Assembly: GCA_020029535.1 (NCBI GenBank)
Contig: JAIBJM010000003.1
Location: 1 to 64,000, forward strand
Direction of reading: 5' to 3'
Length of the DNA: 64,000 nucleotides
DNA from: Gammaproteobacteria bacterium
GTDB taxonomy: Bacteria; Pseudomonadota; Gammaproteobacteria; Steroidobacterales; Steroidobacteraceae
Positions within the stretch are counted from its first letter, which is position 1. The number at the start of each line of letters is the position of its first letter. Positions 24,972 to 33,374 of this stretch are shown here, in pieces. The notes under the pieces were generated by a model that was not told where the DNA came from, did not search any database, and saw nothing but the letters and a program-made list of their open reading frames with translations. A program made the translations under genes and the position numbers.

Positions 24972-25978
24972 TTCTTCTTCCCCTGTCCCTTGCCTTCCAG
25001 TTGCCGTTCGGCGTTCTCCAGCGCCTCCATATCCTCGGCATCCGCCGCCAACCGCGTTACATCGCGCCTCGCGGTGTCGAAGCTCTCGTAACGCTCCAGC
25101 ACCAGCTTCTCCGCCACGTCGGCGCGCAACTTGCCGGCGTGGGTCAGCACCTCGCGTTCATTGAACTGCAGGAAGGCATCGAGCTTGTCTTCCCAGTCGC
25201 GCATGGTCAGGGTGCGGCGGCGTTGGGCCTGGTCCTCGGCATAGTCGAGGTACATGACGACGATGCGATCGAGGGACTCAATCTCATCCTTGCTCAGATA
25301 ATTCTTGGCGATAGTGACGTCCTGCTTGCGCACCCGGCCGCCCTGCCAGGTGGTCAGGCCCATGTTAGGCAATGCGGGGTCGGCGCGACCGGCGATGAGT
25401 TCAGGCGCGGTGTGACCAGTGACGGCCCACAACATCTTGTTCTGCACTTTCTTGAAGAACAGCTGCGCCGCCTCGGACTTGCCGTCGTAGTCCACGGCCG
25501 TGGCGTAGATGTCGCGGATCTTCTGGTAGAAGCGCTTCTCCGAGGCACGGATGTCGCGGATGCGCGCCAGCAGCTCGTCGAAGTAGTCCCAGCCGCCGGG
25601 CTCCTTGAGCCGGGCGTCGTCGAGCACGAAGCCCTTCACCAGGTATTCGCGCAGGTGGGTGGTGGCCCACCGCCGGAACTGGGTGCCGCGCGGAGAGCGT
25701 ACCCGGTAGCCCACCGCCAGAATCATCTCCAGGCTGTAAGCCTTTGTTTTGTAGTTCTTTCCGTCGGCGGCAGTTGTCAAGTATTCCTTGACAACTGCCG
25801 GCGTCAGCTCGTCTTCAGCCAGGACATTCCTGATGTGCAGGCTGACGTTCTGCTTGGACGTGCCAAAGAGCGTGGCCATCTCGAGCTGGGTGAGCCACAC
25901 GGTGCCTTCCTCAGCACGGAGCTGGACGGCGGCGTGACCGTCGTCCGTGGTGTAGAGGATCAGCTCGCCGCTGGTCAC
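24968..25978 (-). CDS. rhuM: Virulence RhuM family protein in the hsd operon
   Basis: This 336-residue protein starts GTG (VTSGELILYTTDDGHAAVQL), followed by an N-terminal DNA-binding-like domain (VWLTQLEMATLFGTSKQNVS, residues 27-46) and the RhuM core (EMILAVGYRVRSPRGTQFRRWA). The C-terminal half is helical and charged, ending in a Lys-rich tail. RhuM was named in Salmonella SPI-3, but most copies sit between hsdM and hsdS; the role is unknown. GTG overlaps the hsdM stop by 4 bp (GTGA) and its own stop overlaps hsdS. A regulator or anti-defence sensor are possible roles, both unproven. Confidence 0.88.
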   Translation of the reverse strand: MTSGELILYTTDDGHAAVQLRAEEGTVWLTQLEMATLFGTSKQNVSLHIRNVLAEDELTPAVVKEYLTTAADGKNYKTKAYSLEMILAVGYRVRSPRGTQFRRWATTHLREYLVKGFVLDDARLKEPGGWDYFDELLARIRDIRASEKRFYQKIRDIYATAVDYDGKSEAAQLFFKKVQNKMLWAVTGHTAPELIAGRADPALPNMGLTTWQGGRVRKQDVTIAKNYLSKDEIESLDRIVVMYLDYAEDQAQRRRTLTMRDWEDKLDAFLQFNEREVLTHAGKLRADVAEKLVLERYESFDTARRDVTRLAADAEDMEALENAERQLEGKGQGKKK

Positions 25979-27534
25979 AGGCCCAGCTCCTTCAGGTATT
26001 GCTTCATCTTCGCGCGCACCTCGACCAACTCGGCCTCGAGCCGCTCGATCTCCTGCTCCACCGCGGCGACGTCGATCTCCTGCTCTTCCTCGAAGGTGTC
26101 GACGTAGCGCGGGATGTTGAGGTTGAAGTCGTTGTCGGCGACCTCCTGGAGGCTGGCGACGTGGGCGTACTTGTCCACCGGCTGCCGGGCGCGGAAGGTG
26201 GCGAGCACCTTGGCCATGTGCGTATCGAGCAGGGCGTTCTGGTTCTTGCCGGACTGGTAGTCGCGGCTGGCGTCGATGAACAGCACGTCGCGGCAATCCT
26301 CGCGCGTACCGCTCTTCTCGCGCGCGCGGTCGAACACCAGGATGGCCACCGGAATGGACGTGGTGGGAAACAGGTTGCCCGGCAGACCGATCACGGCATC
26401 GAGCAGGTTCTCCTCGATCAGCGCGCGACGGATGCGGCCTTCGGCGCCACCGCGGAACAGCACGCCATGGGGCACCACCACGGCTACGCGGCCTTCCTGC
26501 GGCAGCGCGGTCTCAATCATGTGGGTGATGAAGGCGTAGTCACCCTTGGACTTCGGCGGCAGACCGCGCCAGAAGCGGTTGTAGCGATCGGCCTCGAGCT
26601 CCTTGCCGCCCCACTTGTCGAGGCTGAACGGCGGATTGGCCACCACCACGTTGAAACGCATCAGGCGGTCGGCCTCCACCAGCGCCGGACTGTTGAGCGT
26701 GTCGCCCCACTCGATGCGGGCGGCGTCCTTGCCATGCAGGAACATGTTCATGCGCGCCAGCGCCCAGGTGCTGCCGTTGACCTCCTGTCCGAACAGCGCG
26801 AAGTTGCAGCTGCCCTGCTGCACCACCAACTGCGCGGCTTCGATCAGCAGGCCGCCGGCACCGCAAGTGGGATCGCAGATGCGGTCGCCGGGCATGGGCG
26901 CGGCCAGTTGCGCGAGCAACTTGGAGACCTGCTTGGGCGTATAGAACTCGCCCGCCTTCTTGCCGGCGTCAGAGGCAAAGCGTTCGATTAAATAGATGTA
27001 GGTGTCACCGATCACATCCTCGGAGACGCGCGAAGGCCGCAGATCCAGCTTGGCGAAATCGCCCAGCAGCGTTTCCAGCCGCCGATTGCGGTCCTTGGTC
27101 TTGCCGAGATTGGCCTCTGAGTTGAAGTCGATGTTGCGGAACACGCCTTCGAGCTTGGCCTTGTTGGCCTCCTCGATGTGATCGAGCACGATGTTGATCA
27201 GCTCGCCGAGATTGGCCGCCTTGCGCCGCTCGTACAGCGAATGGAAATCCGCGAGAAAACGCTCGGTGACCTTGCCGGTCTTCTCGTCCTTGAACTCGAC
27301 ATAGGGCAGTAGAAAGCGCTCGCGTTCCAGCTTGCGGCGGATGCGCTCTTCGTTGTCGCCGTACTCCTTGCGGTATTCGGCGTAGTGGTCGGCCCACAGG
27401 TCGCTGATGTACTTCAGGAACAGCATCACCAGGATGTAGTCCTTGTACTGCGCCGGATCGACGACGCCACGAAAGGTATCGCAGGCGGCCCACGCGGTGT
27501 TGTTGACGTCCTGTTGAGAGAGCTGATCGGTCAT
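25975..27534 (-). CDS. hsdM: Type I restriction-modification methyltransferase M subunit
   Basis: This 519-residue N6-adenine methyltransferase protects host DNA and forms the core of the R-M complex. It has an N-terminal helical domain (QLSQQDVNNTAWAACDTFRG), SAM motif I DPTCGAGGLL (221-230), catalytic motif IV NPPF (300-303), and GEFYTPKQVSKLLAQ before motif I. ATG at 27534 overlaps the stop of the small S-like gene by 4 bp; its stop overlaps the rhuM GTG. Length and motifs are complete, so it should be active. Confidence 0.95.
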   Translation of the reverse strand: MTDQLSQQDVNNTAWAACDTFRGVVDPAQYKDYILVMLFLKYISDLWADHYAEYRKEYGDNEERIRRKLERERFLLPYVEFKDEKTGKVTERFLADFHSLYERRKAANLGELINIVLDHIEEANKAKLEGVFRNIDFNSEANLGKTKDRNRRLETLLGDFAKLDLRPSRVSEDVIGDTYIYLIERFASDAGKKAGEFYTPKQVSKLLAQLAAPMPGDRICDPTCGAGGLLIEAAQLVVQQGSCNFALFGQEVNGSTWALARMNMFLHGKDAARIEWGDTLNSPALVEADRLMRFNVVVANPPFSLDKWGGKELEADRYNRFWRGLPPKSKGDYAFITHMIETALPQEGRVAVVVPHGVLFRGGAEGRIRRALIEENLLDAVIGLPGNLFPTTSIPVAILVFDRAREKSGTREDCRDVLFIDASRDYQSGKNQNALLDTHMAKVLATFRARQPVDKYAHVASLQEVADNDFNLNIPRYVDTFEEEQEIDVAAVEQEIERLEAELVEVRAKMKQYLKELGL

Positions 27535-28100
27535 GGTGTGTTCTCGCGGGCAGTTTTCATCAGTAGGTCGTATGTCAGGCGATGACGCAGCGTGGCGATG
27601 CGCGTCTGGAGGAATTGCTCTTTTCCGGCAAGAGCTGCGGCCTGGACAATGCGTTGCTGAACGGCCAGTGCGGGCAAGGGAACATCCAGCGATCGCAGCG
27701 CTTCTGCACTGATCATCCGCACCGAAGTGCCTTCCGACAGCGCGGCAAACTGGGCCTGCACGGCCGGTGAGTTGATGTACCAGCATAGATATTCGGGAAG
27801 CGCGCCGTGCGGCCGGATCAGCAGCATCGGCGCCGCCAGCACGGCAGCACCGATGTCGACCTGCACCTGCGCGGCGCCGTTACTGCGGCCGCGCGAACGG
27901 AACAACACATCGCCCACGCGCAGCAGGTGGCGTGGCTGGGCCCTCGGCAACACCACACGAACGGCATTGTCGGCATGCAGCAGATTGGCATCGTCGATGT
28001 CCTTCATCTGGATCACCGCGATATCGCCCATCGGATCTGGCTCCAGGCGGGAGCGGAAGGGGTAGCCCATCCTTATTTCTGCTAGCTCGCCCAAGATCAT
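27531..28100 (-). CDS. Single-TRD S-like protein at the head of the hsd operon
   Basis: This 189-residue protein equals one half of a type I specificity subunit: a TRD (about 3-130, opening LGELAEIRMGYPFRSRL, with VGDVLFRSRGRSN) and one conserved helix (LDVPLPALAVQQRIVQAA, then a coiled stretch). Half-S proteins can dimerise to replace a full S and read a palindromic target. Here it comes first, directly before hsdM, while a full two-TRD hsdS lies downstream. It may therefore offer a second specificity or alter complex assembly. It starts at ATG 28100 behind a strong promoter and overlaps hsdM by 4 bp. Confidence 0.8.
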   Translation of the reverse strand: MILGELAEIRMGYPFRSRLEPDPMGDIAVIQMKDIDDANLLHADNAVRVVLPRAQPRHLLRVGDVLFRSRGRSNGAAQVQVDIGAAVLAAPMLLIRPHGALPEYLCWYINSPAVQAQFAALSEGTSVRMISAEALRSLDVPLPALAVQQRIVQAAALAGKEQFLQTRIATLRHRLTYDLLMKTARENTP

Positions 28101-28112
28101 GCGCAGGAACGC

Positions 28113-28178
28113 CGTTACGACATTTGTCGATTGTAGGCAGAATATCCGGCACGCGGATGCGTGTCAATTGTCGTAACG
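28113..28178 (-). promoter_or_regulatory. hsd operon promoter bracketed by a 10-bp inverted repeat
   Basis: On the minus strand TTGACA (28162-28167), a 17-bp spacer and TATTCT (28139-28144) form a near-consensus promoter. Transcription would start near 28132, about 30 bases before the first ATG. The repeat CGTTACGACA lies at 28113-28122 and, inverted, at 28169-28178. One copy is just upstream of the -35 and one is downstream of the start. Around the downstream copy CGACA-TT-TGTCG is itself palindromic. This is the layout expected of an autoregulatory operator pair; the regulator is unknown. Confidence 0.65.
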
Positions 28179-28191
28179 AGATTTCTACAAC

Positions 28192-29340
28192 TTATTTTGC
28201 GTTTGCCCAGCGCATGACCCTCCCCGCCGCCTCCCGCAACGTCTCATCCCGCTTGGCAAAGCAGAATCTCAGCAACCGCATCGAGGGCGGCTCGCGATAG
28301 AACGGCGACAGTGGAATGCCCGCCACGCCCGCCTCGTTCAGCAAACGCTCTGCAAACGCCACATCCGCCTCATCGCTGAAGGATGAATAGTCGGCCAGCA
28401 GGAAGTACGAACCCGCCGCCGGCAGCACCCTGAACCCCACTTCGCCCAGCAACGAGCCCAATAGATCGCGCTTGCGCTGGAAGAAGGCAGCCAGATCAGC
28501 GCCGCAATCCGGCCTCTCCGCCAGATAGCCGGCGATGGCATGCTGGAACGGCGTGGCGATGGTGAAGGTGTTGAACTGATGCACCTTGCGCAGCTCGGTG
28601 GTCAGAGCCGGCGGCGCCACCGCATAACCCACGCGCAGGCCGGTGGCATGCAGCGTCTTGCCGAACGAAAACACCGCCACCGAGCGCGCGCGCAGTTCGG
28701 CGTGGGCCAGCGCGCTGGCATGCGCACGGCCATACACCATGTGCTCATACACCTCATCCGACAGCACACGGCAATCTCGATCGCGCAGCAATCCCGCCAA
28801 AGCATCGAGATCACCCGTCGACAGGCAGCTGCAGGCCGGATTCTGCGGCGAGTTGATGATGACCAGCCGCGTGGCCGGCGTCAGCGCGGCGCGCACGCGA
28901 TCCCAGTCAGGCAGGAAGGTCGGCGGTTGCAACGGAATGCGGATGCAGCGAGCGCCGGCCAACCGCACCGCCGGTTCATAGCTGTCGTAGGCCGGGTCGA
29001 AGATGATGACCTCATCACCCGCACCCACCAGCGCCTGCACCGCAGAGAAGATGGCCTCAGTGGCACCCAGCGTCACCGTGATCTCGGACTCCACATCCAC
29101 CGCGATGCCGTAACTGCGCGCCAATTTGGCGGCGATACGCTCACGCAGCGCCGGCAGACCCGGCATCGGTGCGTACTGGTTGTGTCCGGCCAGCATGGCC
29201 TCGTGCACCAGCGCCGCAAGACGCGGATCGATGTCGTAGTCAGGGAAACCCTGGCCGAGATTGACCGCGCCCAGCTCTGCCGCACGCCGCGAAATCACCG
29301 TGAAAATCGTCGTACCGACGTCAGGTAACTTGCTGCGCAT
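28192..29340 (-). CDS. PLP aminotransferase, YbdL/methionine aminotransferase-like
   Basis: This 382-residue fold-type I aminotransferase resembles YbdL (methionine/kynurenine type). Markers are AAELGAVNLGQGFPDY (residues 20-35), NQYAPMPGLPALRERIA, the cofactor Asn in INSPQNPAC, and the PLP Lys in SFGKTLHATGLRVGY. It starts inside the end of the potI gene (20-bp overlap), so it is the last gene of the puu-pot operon. A role in amino-acid or polyamine-derived amino-group transfer fits, but the substrate is not determined. Downstream lies the hsd promoter. Confidence 0.85.
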   Translation of the reverse strand: MRSKLPDVGTTIFTVISRRAAELGAVNLGQGFPDYDIDPRLAALVHEAMLAGHNQYAPMPGLPALRERIAAKLARSYGIAVDVESEITVTLGATEAIFSAVQALVGAGDEVIIFDPAYDSYEPAVRLAGARCIRIPLQPPTFLPDWDRVRAALTPATRLVIINSPQNPACSCLSTGDLDALAGLLRDRDCRVLSDEVYEHMVYGRAHASALAHAELRARSVAVFSFGKTLHATGLRVGYAVAPPALTTELRKVHQFNTFTIATPFQHAIAGYLAERPDCGADLAAFFQRKRDLLGSLLGEVGFRVLPAAGSYFLLADYSSFSDEADVAFAERLLNEAGVAGIPLSPFYREPPSMRLLRFCFAKRDETLREAAGRVMRWANAK

Positions 29341-30151
29341 CGCGCTGCCTCGCCTTCTCCTGTCGCGACATCATCACGCCGGCGGCAATCACGAAGACGG
29401 TTACCGCCAGCACCATCAGCGTGGCCAGCGCATTGATCTCGGGCGTCACGCCCAACCGCACCTTGGAGAAAATCATCATCGGCAGCGTGTTGGTGGACGG
29501 GCCGGCGGTGAAGCTGGCGATGACCAGATCATCCAGCGACAGCGTGAAGGCCAGCAGCCAGCCCGAAGCCAGCGCCGGTGCGATGATGGGCAGCGTGATG
29601 ACGAAAAACACCTTGGCCGGGCGCGCGCCCAGATCCATGGCCGCCTCTTCCAGCGACTCATCCATCGTTGACAGCCGCGACTGCACCACCACCGCCACGT
29701 AGGAAAGCGTCAGCGTGATGTGCGCAATGACAATGGTGCTGAAGCCGCGCTGATCCGGCACGAAGGGCAATGGCGCGAAGGCCACGAACAGCAGCAGCAA
29801 CGACAGCCCGGTGATGACTTCAGGCATCACCAGCGGCGCGGTGACCATGCCCGACAGCAGCGTGCGGCCGCGGAAGCGGCCGAAGCGCGCCAGCGCCAGG
29901 CCGGCCAGCGTGCCCACCACCACGGCGCCGCAGGCGGTGACGAAGGCAATGCGCAGGCTCAGCCACAGACCCGACAGCAATTGCCGGTCATTGAACAACA
30001 CGCCATACCACTTCATCGAAAAACCACCCCACACCGTCACCAACCGCGACTCGTTGAACGAGAACAGCACCATCGACAGGATGGGGATGTAGAGGAAGGC
30101 AAAGCCCAGCACCAGCGCCGTCAGCAGGAAAAAGGAGCGGTTCTGCTTCAT
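29321..30151 (-). CDS. potI: Putrescine ABC transporter permease PotI
   Basis: This 276-residue inner-membrane permease has six TM helices and the ABC-importer EAA loop (EAAMDLGARPAKVFFVITLP, near 168-187) that docks on the ATPase. The SFNESRLVTVWGGFSMKWY stretch after TM1 is characteristic of the PotC/PotI type. It overlaps potH by 4 bp. With PotF, PotG and PotH it imports putrescine. The order potF-G-H-I matches the E. coli operon. Confidence 0.92.
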   Translation of the reverse strand: MKQNRSFFLLTALVLGFAFLYIPILSMVLFSFNESRLVTVWGGFSMKWYGVLFNDRQLLSGLWLSLRIAFVTACGAVVVGTLAGLALARFGRFRGRTLLSGMVTAPLVMPEVITGLSLLLLFVAFAPLPFVPDQRGFSTIVIAHITLTLSYVAVVVQSRLSTMDESLEEAAMDLGARPAKVFFVITLPIIAPALASGWLLAFTLSLDDLVIASFTAGPSTNTLPMMIFSKVRLGVTPEINALATLMVLAVTVFVIAAGVMMSRQEKARQRDAQQVT

Positions 30152-31089
30152 CGCCGCTCTCCGCCCGACATTTCCTGCACCTGGTAGCGCTGGAACACGA
30201 TGATGGGAATCACCAGCAGCAACAGCAGCGCGACGGCCACGGCGCTGGCCACCGGCCAGTCGCGGTTGCTGAAGAACTCATCCCACAGCACGCGGCCAAT
30301 CATCAGCGAATTGCTGCCGCCCAGCAGCCGCGGAATCACGAACTCGCCGATGGCCGGAATGAACACCAGCATGGAGCCGGCAATGACGCCGGGCTTCGAC
30401 AAGGGCAGTGTGATCTGCAGAAAGGCCTTGAACGGCCTGCTGCCCAGATCGGCCGCGGCCTCCAGCAGCGTGTGATCGTGCTTCTCGAGATTGGAATACA
30501 GCGGCAGGATCATGAACGGCAGATAGGAATAGACGATGCCCACGTACATGGCGAAATCGGTCTGCAGCATGACGATGGGCTCATCGATGATGCCAAGGGC
30601 CATCAGCGCATTGTTGATGACGCCGTTGTTGCGCAGCAGGCCGATCCAGGCATAGACGCGCAGCAGGAACGAGGTCCAGAACGGCAGGATCACCAGCAGC
30701 AGCAGGATGTTGCGCCAGTTCGGCGCTGCGCGCGCAATGCCGTAGGCCATCGGATAGCCGATCAACAGGCACAACACGGTGGACACCGCCGCCACCTTCA
30801 ACGAACTGAGGAAGGCCTGCAGATACAACGAGTCCTGGAAAAGGTAGGCGTAGTTGCTGGCGTGGAGCCGCAGCTGCAGGTACTGCCCTTCCACCCACTC
30901 GAACATCGGCGTATACGGCGGCACCGCCAGCTGCGTGTCGGCAAAGCTGATCTTCAGCACGATCAGGAAGGGCACCAGGAAGAACAGCAGCAGCCACAGC
31001 CCGGGCACCGCCACCACCACGCTGCGGCCGCTGAAGCCGGCGCGCCGCAGCAGGCCGCTGGACCAGCGATACGGCGACAGCTGCGTCAT
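30148..31089 (-). CDS. potH: Putrescine ABC transporter permease PotH
   Basis: This 313-residue permease has a longer N-terminus (PYRWSSGLLRRAGFSGRS) before TM1 (GLWLLLFFLVPFLIVLKISF) and six TM helices in total. The EAA loop is EAAADLGSRPFKAFLQITLP (near 216-235). FWTSFLLRVYAWIGLLRNNG is the PotB/PotH signature. It overlaps potG and potI by 4 bp each, which implies one transcript and matched amounts of the two permeases. Confidence 0.92.
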   Translation of the reverse strand: MTQLSPYRWSSGLLRRAGFSGRSVVVAVPGLWLLLFFLVPFLIVLKISFADTQLAVPPYTPMFEWVEGQYLQLRLHASNYAYLFQDSLYLQAFLSSLKVAAVSTVLCLLIGYPMAYGIARAAPNWRNILLLLVILPFWTSFLLRVYAWIGLLRNNGVINNALMALGIIDEPIVMLQTDFAMYVGIVYSYLPFMILPLYSNLEKHDHTLLEAAADLGSRPFKAFLQITLPLSKPGVIAGSMLVFIPAIGEFVIPRLLGGSNSLMIGRVLWDEFFSNRDWPVASAVAVALLLLLVIPIIVFQRYQVQEMSGGERR

Positions 31090-32180
31090 TGCGTGACCAC
31101 CACGCAGCTGGACTCATGCCAGCTGACGAACACGCGCTCCTCCCAGGTAAGCCGGTCATCGGCATGGCGATAGGTGTTGGGCTGCGTGATGCGCACGGTC
31201 TTGCCCGAATCGAGCTTGACCAGGAACACCGACATGTCGCCCATGTAGGCAATTTCCTTGATGGCGCCCGGCGCCAGATTGTGCCGGGAAGCGGGCTTCT
31301 CGCGCGTGATCTGCAGCTTCTCGGGCCGCACCGCGGCCCACACCTGCGCACCGGGTGCGGCGCTGATGCCATGGCCCACGTAGATGGTGCCGCCCAGCTC
31401 CGGCGATTCGATCAGCACATGATCGGGCTCGTCCTCGAGCAACCGCCCCTCGAACAGATTGACGTTGCCGATGAAATCGGCGACGAAGCGCGTACCCGGA
31501 AATTCGTAGATCTCGTGCGGCGTGCCCACCTGCGCAATGCGGCCGTGATTCATCACACCGATGCGCGTGGCCAGCGTCATGGCCTCTTCCTGGTCGTGCG
31601 TGACGATCACGAAGGTGACACCCAGCTGCTCCTGAATGCTGACCAGCTCGAACTGCGTCTGCTCGCGCAGCTTCTTGTCCAGCGCGCCCAGCGGCTCGTC
31701 CAGCAGCAGGAGCTTCGGCTTCTTGATCAGCGCGCGCGCCAGCGCCACGCGCTGCCGCTGGCCGCCGGACAGCTGGTGCGGTTTGCGGTGCGCGAAGTCC
31801 GCAAGCTTGACGATGCCCAGCATCTCGGCCACGCGCGTGGTGATCTCGGGCCTGGCCACGCCCTCCTGCTTCAAACCGAAAGCCACGTTCTGCTCCACCG
31901 TCATGTGCGGGAACAGCGCGTAGGACTGGAACATCATGTTCACCGGCCGCTCGTAGGGCGGCACGCCGGCCATGTCCGCGCCGTCGATGAAGATGCGGCC
32001 GGAGGTGGGCGGCTCGAAGCCGGCCAGCATGCGCAGCAACGTGGTCTTGCCGCAGCCGGAACCGCCCAGCAGACAGAAGATCTCGCCGCGGAAAATATCC
32101 AGCGAGACATTATCGACGGCTACGAAGTCACCGAATTTCCTGGTGACCTGCTCGATGCGTACGTAGGGCGGGCCCGCCAC
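31086..32180 (-). CDS. potG: Putrescine ABC transporter ATPase PotG
   Basis: This 364-residue ATPase powers the importer from the cytosol. It has Walker A GGSGCGKTTLL (near 35-45), Q-loop, signature LSGGQRQRVALARAL (near 138), Walker B LLLLDEPLGALD and a switch His in VTHDQEEAM. A C-terminal TOBE-like domain (about 240-364) follows, typical of the spermidine/putrescine group and used for regulation. The stop overlaps the potH start by 4 bp; potF ends 10 bases upstream of its ATG. Confidence 0.94.
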   Translation of the reverse strand: MAGPPYVRIEQVTRKFGDFVAVDNVSLDIFRGEIFCLLGGSGCGKTTLLRMLAGFEPPTSGRIFIDGADMAGVPPYERPVNMMFQSYALFPHMTVEQNVAFGLKQEGVARPEITTRVAEMLGIVKLADFAHRKPHQLSGGQRQRVALARALIKKPKLLLLDEPLGALDKKLREQTQFELVSIQEQLGVTFVIVTHDQEEAMTLATRIGVMNHGRIAQVGTPHEIYEFPGTRFVADFIGNVNLFEGRLLEDEPDHVLIESPELGGTIYVGHGISAAPGAQVWAAVRPEKLQITREKPASRHNLAPGAIKEIAYMGDMSVFLVKLDSGKTVRITQPNTYRHADDRLTWEERVFVSWHESSCVVVTQ

Positions 32181-32190
32181 GGCCAGCCGC

Positions 32191-33318
32191 TCAGCGGCCG
32201 GTGGTGAAGCGGGTCCAGAGCCGCGTCATCGTGCGTGTGGTTTCCTCGGTGTCGGCCAGATCCGGCGTCAGCTTGGCCTTCACTTCGGCCGGTGGGTACA
32301 CACCCGGATCTTCCAGCACATCCTTGTTGACCAGCTGGGAGGCCGCGGCATTGCCGTTGGCATAGTTGACGGTGTTGGTCACCGCGGCAATCACCTCGGG
32401 CTTGAGCATGTAGTTGATGAAGGCATGCGCATTCTTCGGATGCGGCGCGTCCTTCGGAATCAGATAGCTGTCGAACCAGATGATGCTGCCTTCCTTCGGA
32501 ATGGCGTAGACGATCTCCTGGCCGGTCTTGTTCTCGTCCGCGCGGTCGCGGGCCTGCAGCATGTCGCCGCTGTAACCCACCGCCAGGCAGATCTCGCCAT
32601 TGGCCAGGTCGCCGATCATGCGCTGCGTGTCGATATAGCGGAGGTAGGGCCGGAACTTCTGCATGGCCTCGCCGGCGGCGGCCAGATCGGCCGGATCCTG
32701 GCTGTTCGGATTCTTGCCGAGGTAGGCCAGCACCATCGAGAACATCTCGGTGGCCGAGTCCAGCACGGCGATGCCGCACTTCTGGAAGCGGCGCGCCACG
32801 GCCGGATCGAACACCAGCTTCCAGCTGTCCAGCGGCGCATTGGCCATGGCCGCCTTGATCTTCTTCGCGTTGTAGCCAATACCGGTGGTGCCCCACATGT
32901 GCAGCACGGCGTAGTCGTTGCCCGGATCGTGCTGGGCCAGCCGCGACTGGATGTCGGGATCCGCATTCGACAGGTTGGGCAGCAGCGCCTTGTCCAGCTT
33001 CTGGTAGTAGCCTGACTTGATCTGCCGCTCATAGGACGAGGCCGACGGCACCACGATGTCGTAACCCGAGTTGCCCGGTGCCAGCTTGCCGTCCAGCTCT
33101 TCGTTGCTGCCGTAGTTGCTGACCGTCACCTTGATGCCGGTTTCCTGCTCGAAATTGGCAATGGTGTCTTCGGCGAGGTAGTCGTTCCAGATGTAAAGGT
33201 TCAGCGCCTTCTCTTCGGCCGGCGGAGCGGCCGCAGTCTGCGGCTGACCACCGCCACAGGCGGCGAGCGCGGCCAGAGTCAGCAAGGCAAGCGGAGCGAT
33301 GCGGGCGGCGGATTTCAT
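32191..33318 (-). CDS. potF: Putrescine-binding protein PotF (lipoprotein-type signal)
   Basis: This 375-residue periplasmic binding protein has a lipoprotein signal (LALLTLAALAACGGG, lipid-linked Cys21). The mature part opens with LNLYIWNDYLAEDTIANFEQ, the PotD/PotF start, and has VVPSASSYERQIKSGYYQKL and WGTTGIGYN. A lipid anchor rather than free export is a variation from E. coli PotF. It captures putrescine for PotGHI. It lies 56 bp after puuA in the same operon; that gap could allow extra binding-protein expression, but I see no clear internal promoter. Confidence 0.92.
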   Translation of the reverse strand: MKSAARIAPLALLTLAALAACGGGQPQTAAAPPAEEKALNLYIWNDYLAEDTIANFEQETGIKVTVSNYGSNEELDGKLAPGNSGYDIVVPSASSYERQIKSGYYQKLDKALLPNLSNADPDIQSRLAQHDPGNDYAVLHMWGTTGIGYNAKKIKAAMANAPLDSWKLVFDPAVARRFQKCGIAVLDSATEMFSMVLAYLGKNPNSQDPADLAAAGEAMQKFRPYLRYIDTQRMIGDLANGEICLAVGYSGDMLQARDRADENKTGQEIVYAIPKEGSIIWFDSYLIPKDAPHPKNAHAFINYMLKPEVIAAVTNTVNYANGNAAASQLVNKDVLEDPGVYPPAEVKAKLTPDLADTEETTRTMTRLWTRFTTGR

Positions 33319-33374
33319 GGCAGACCTCGGCTGGTAACCGCTGATGCGGCAGCGCCGTTATATACCGCCGGCTT

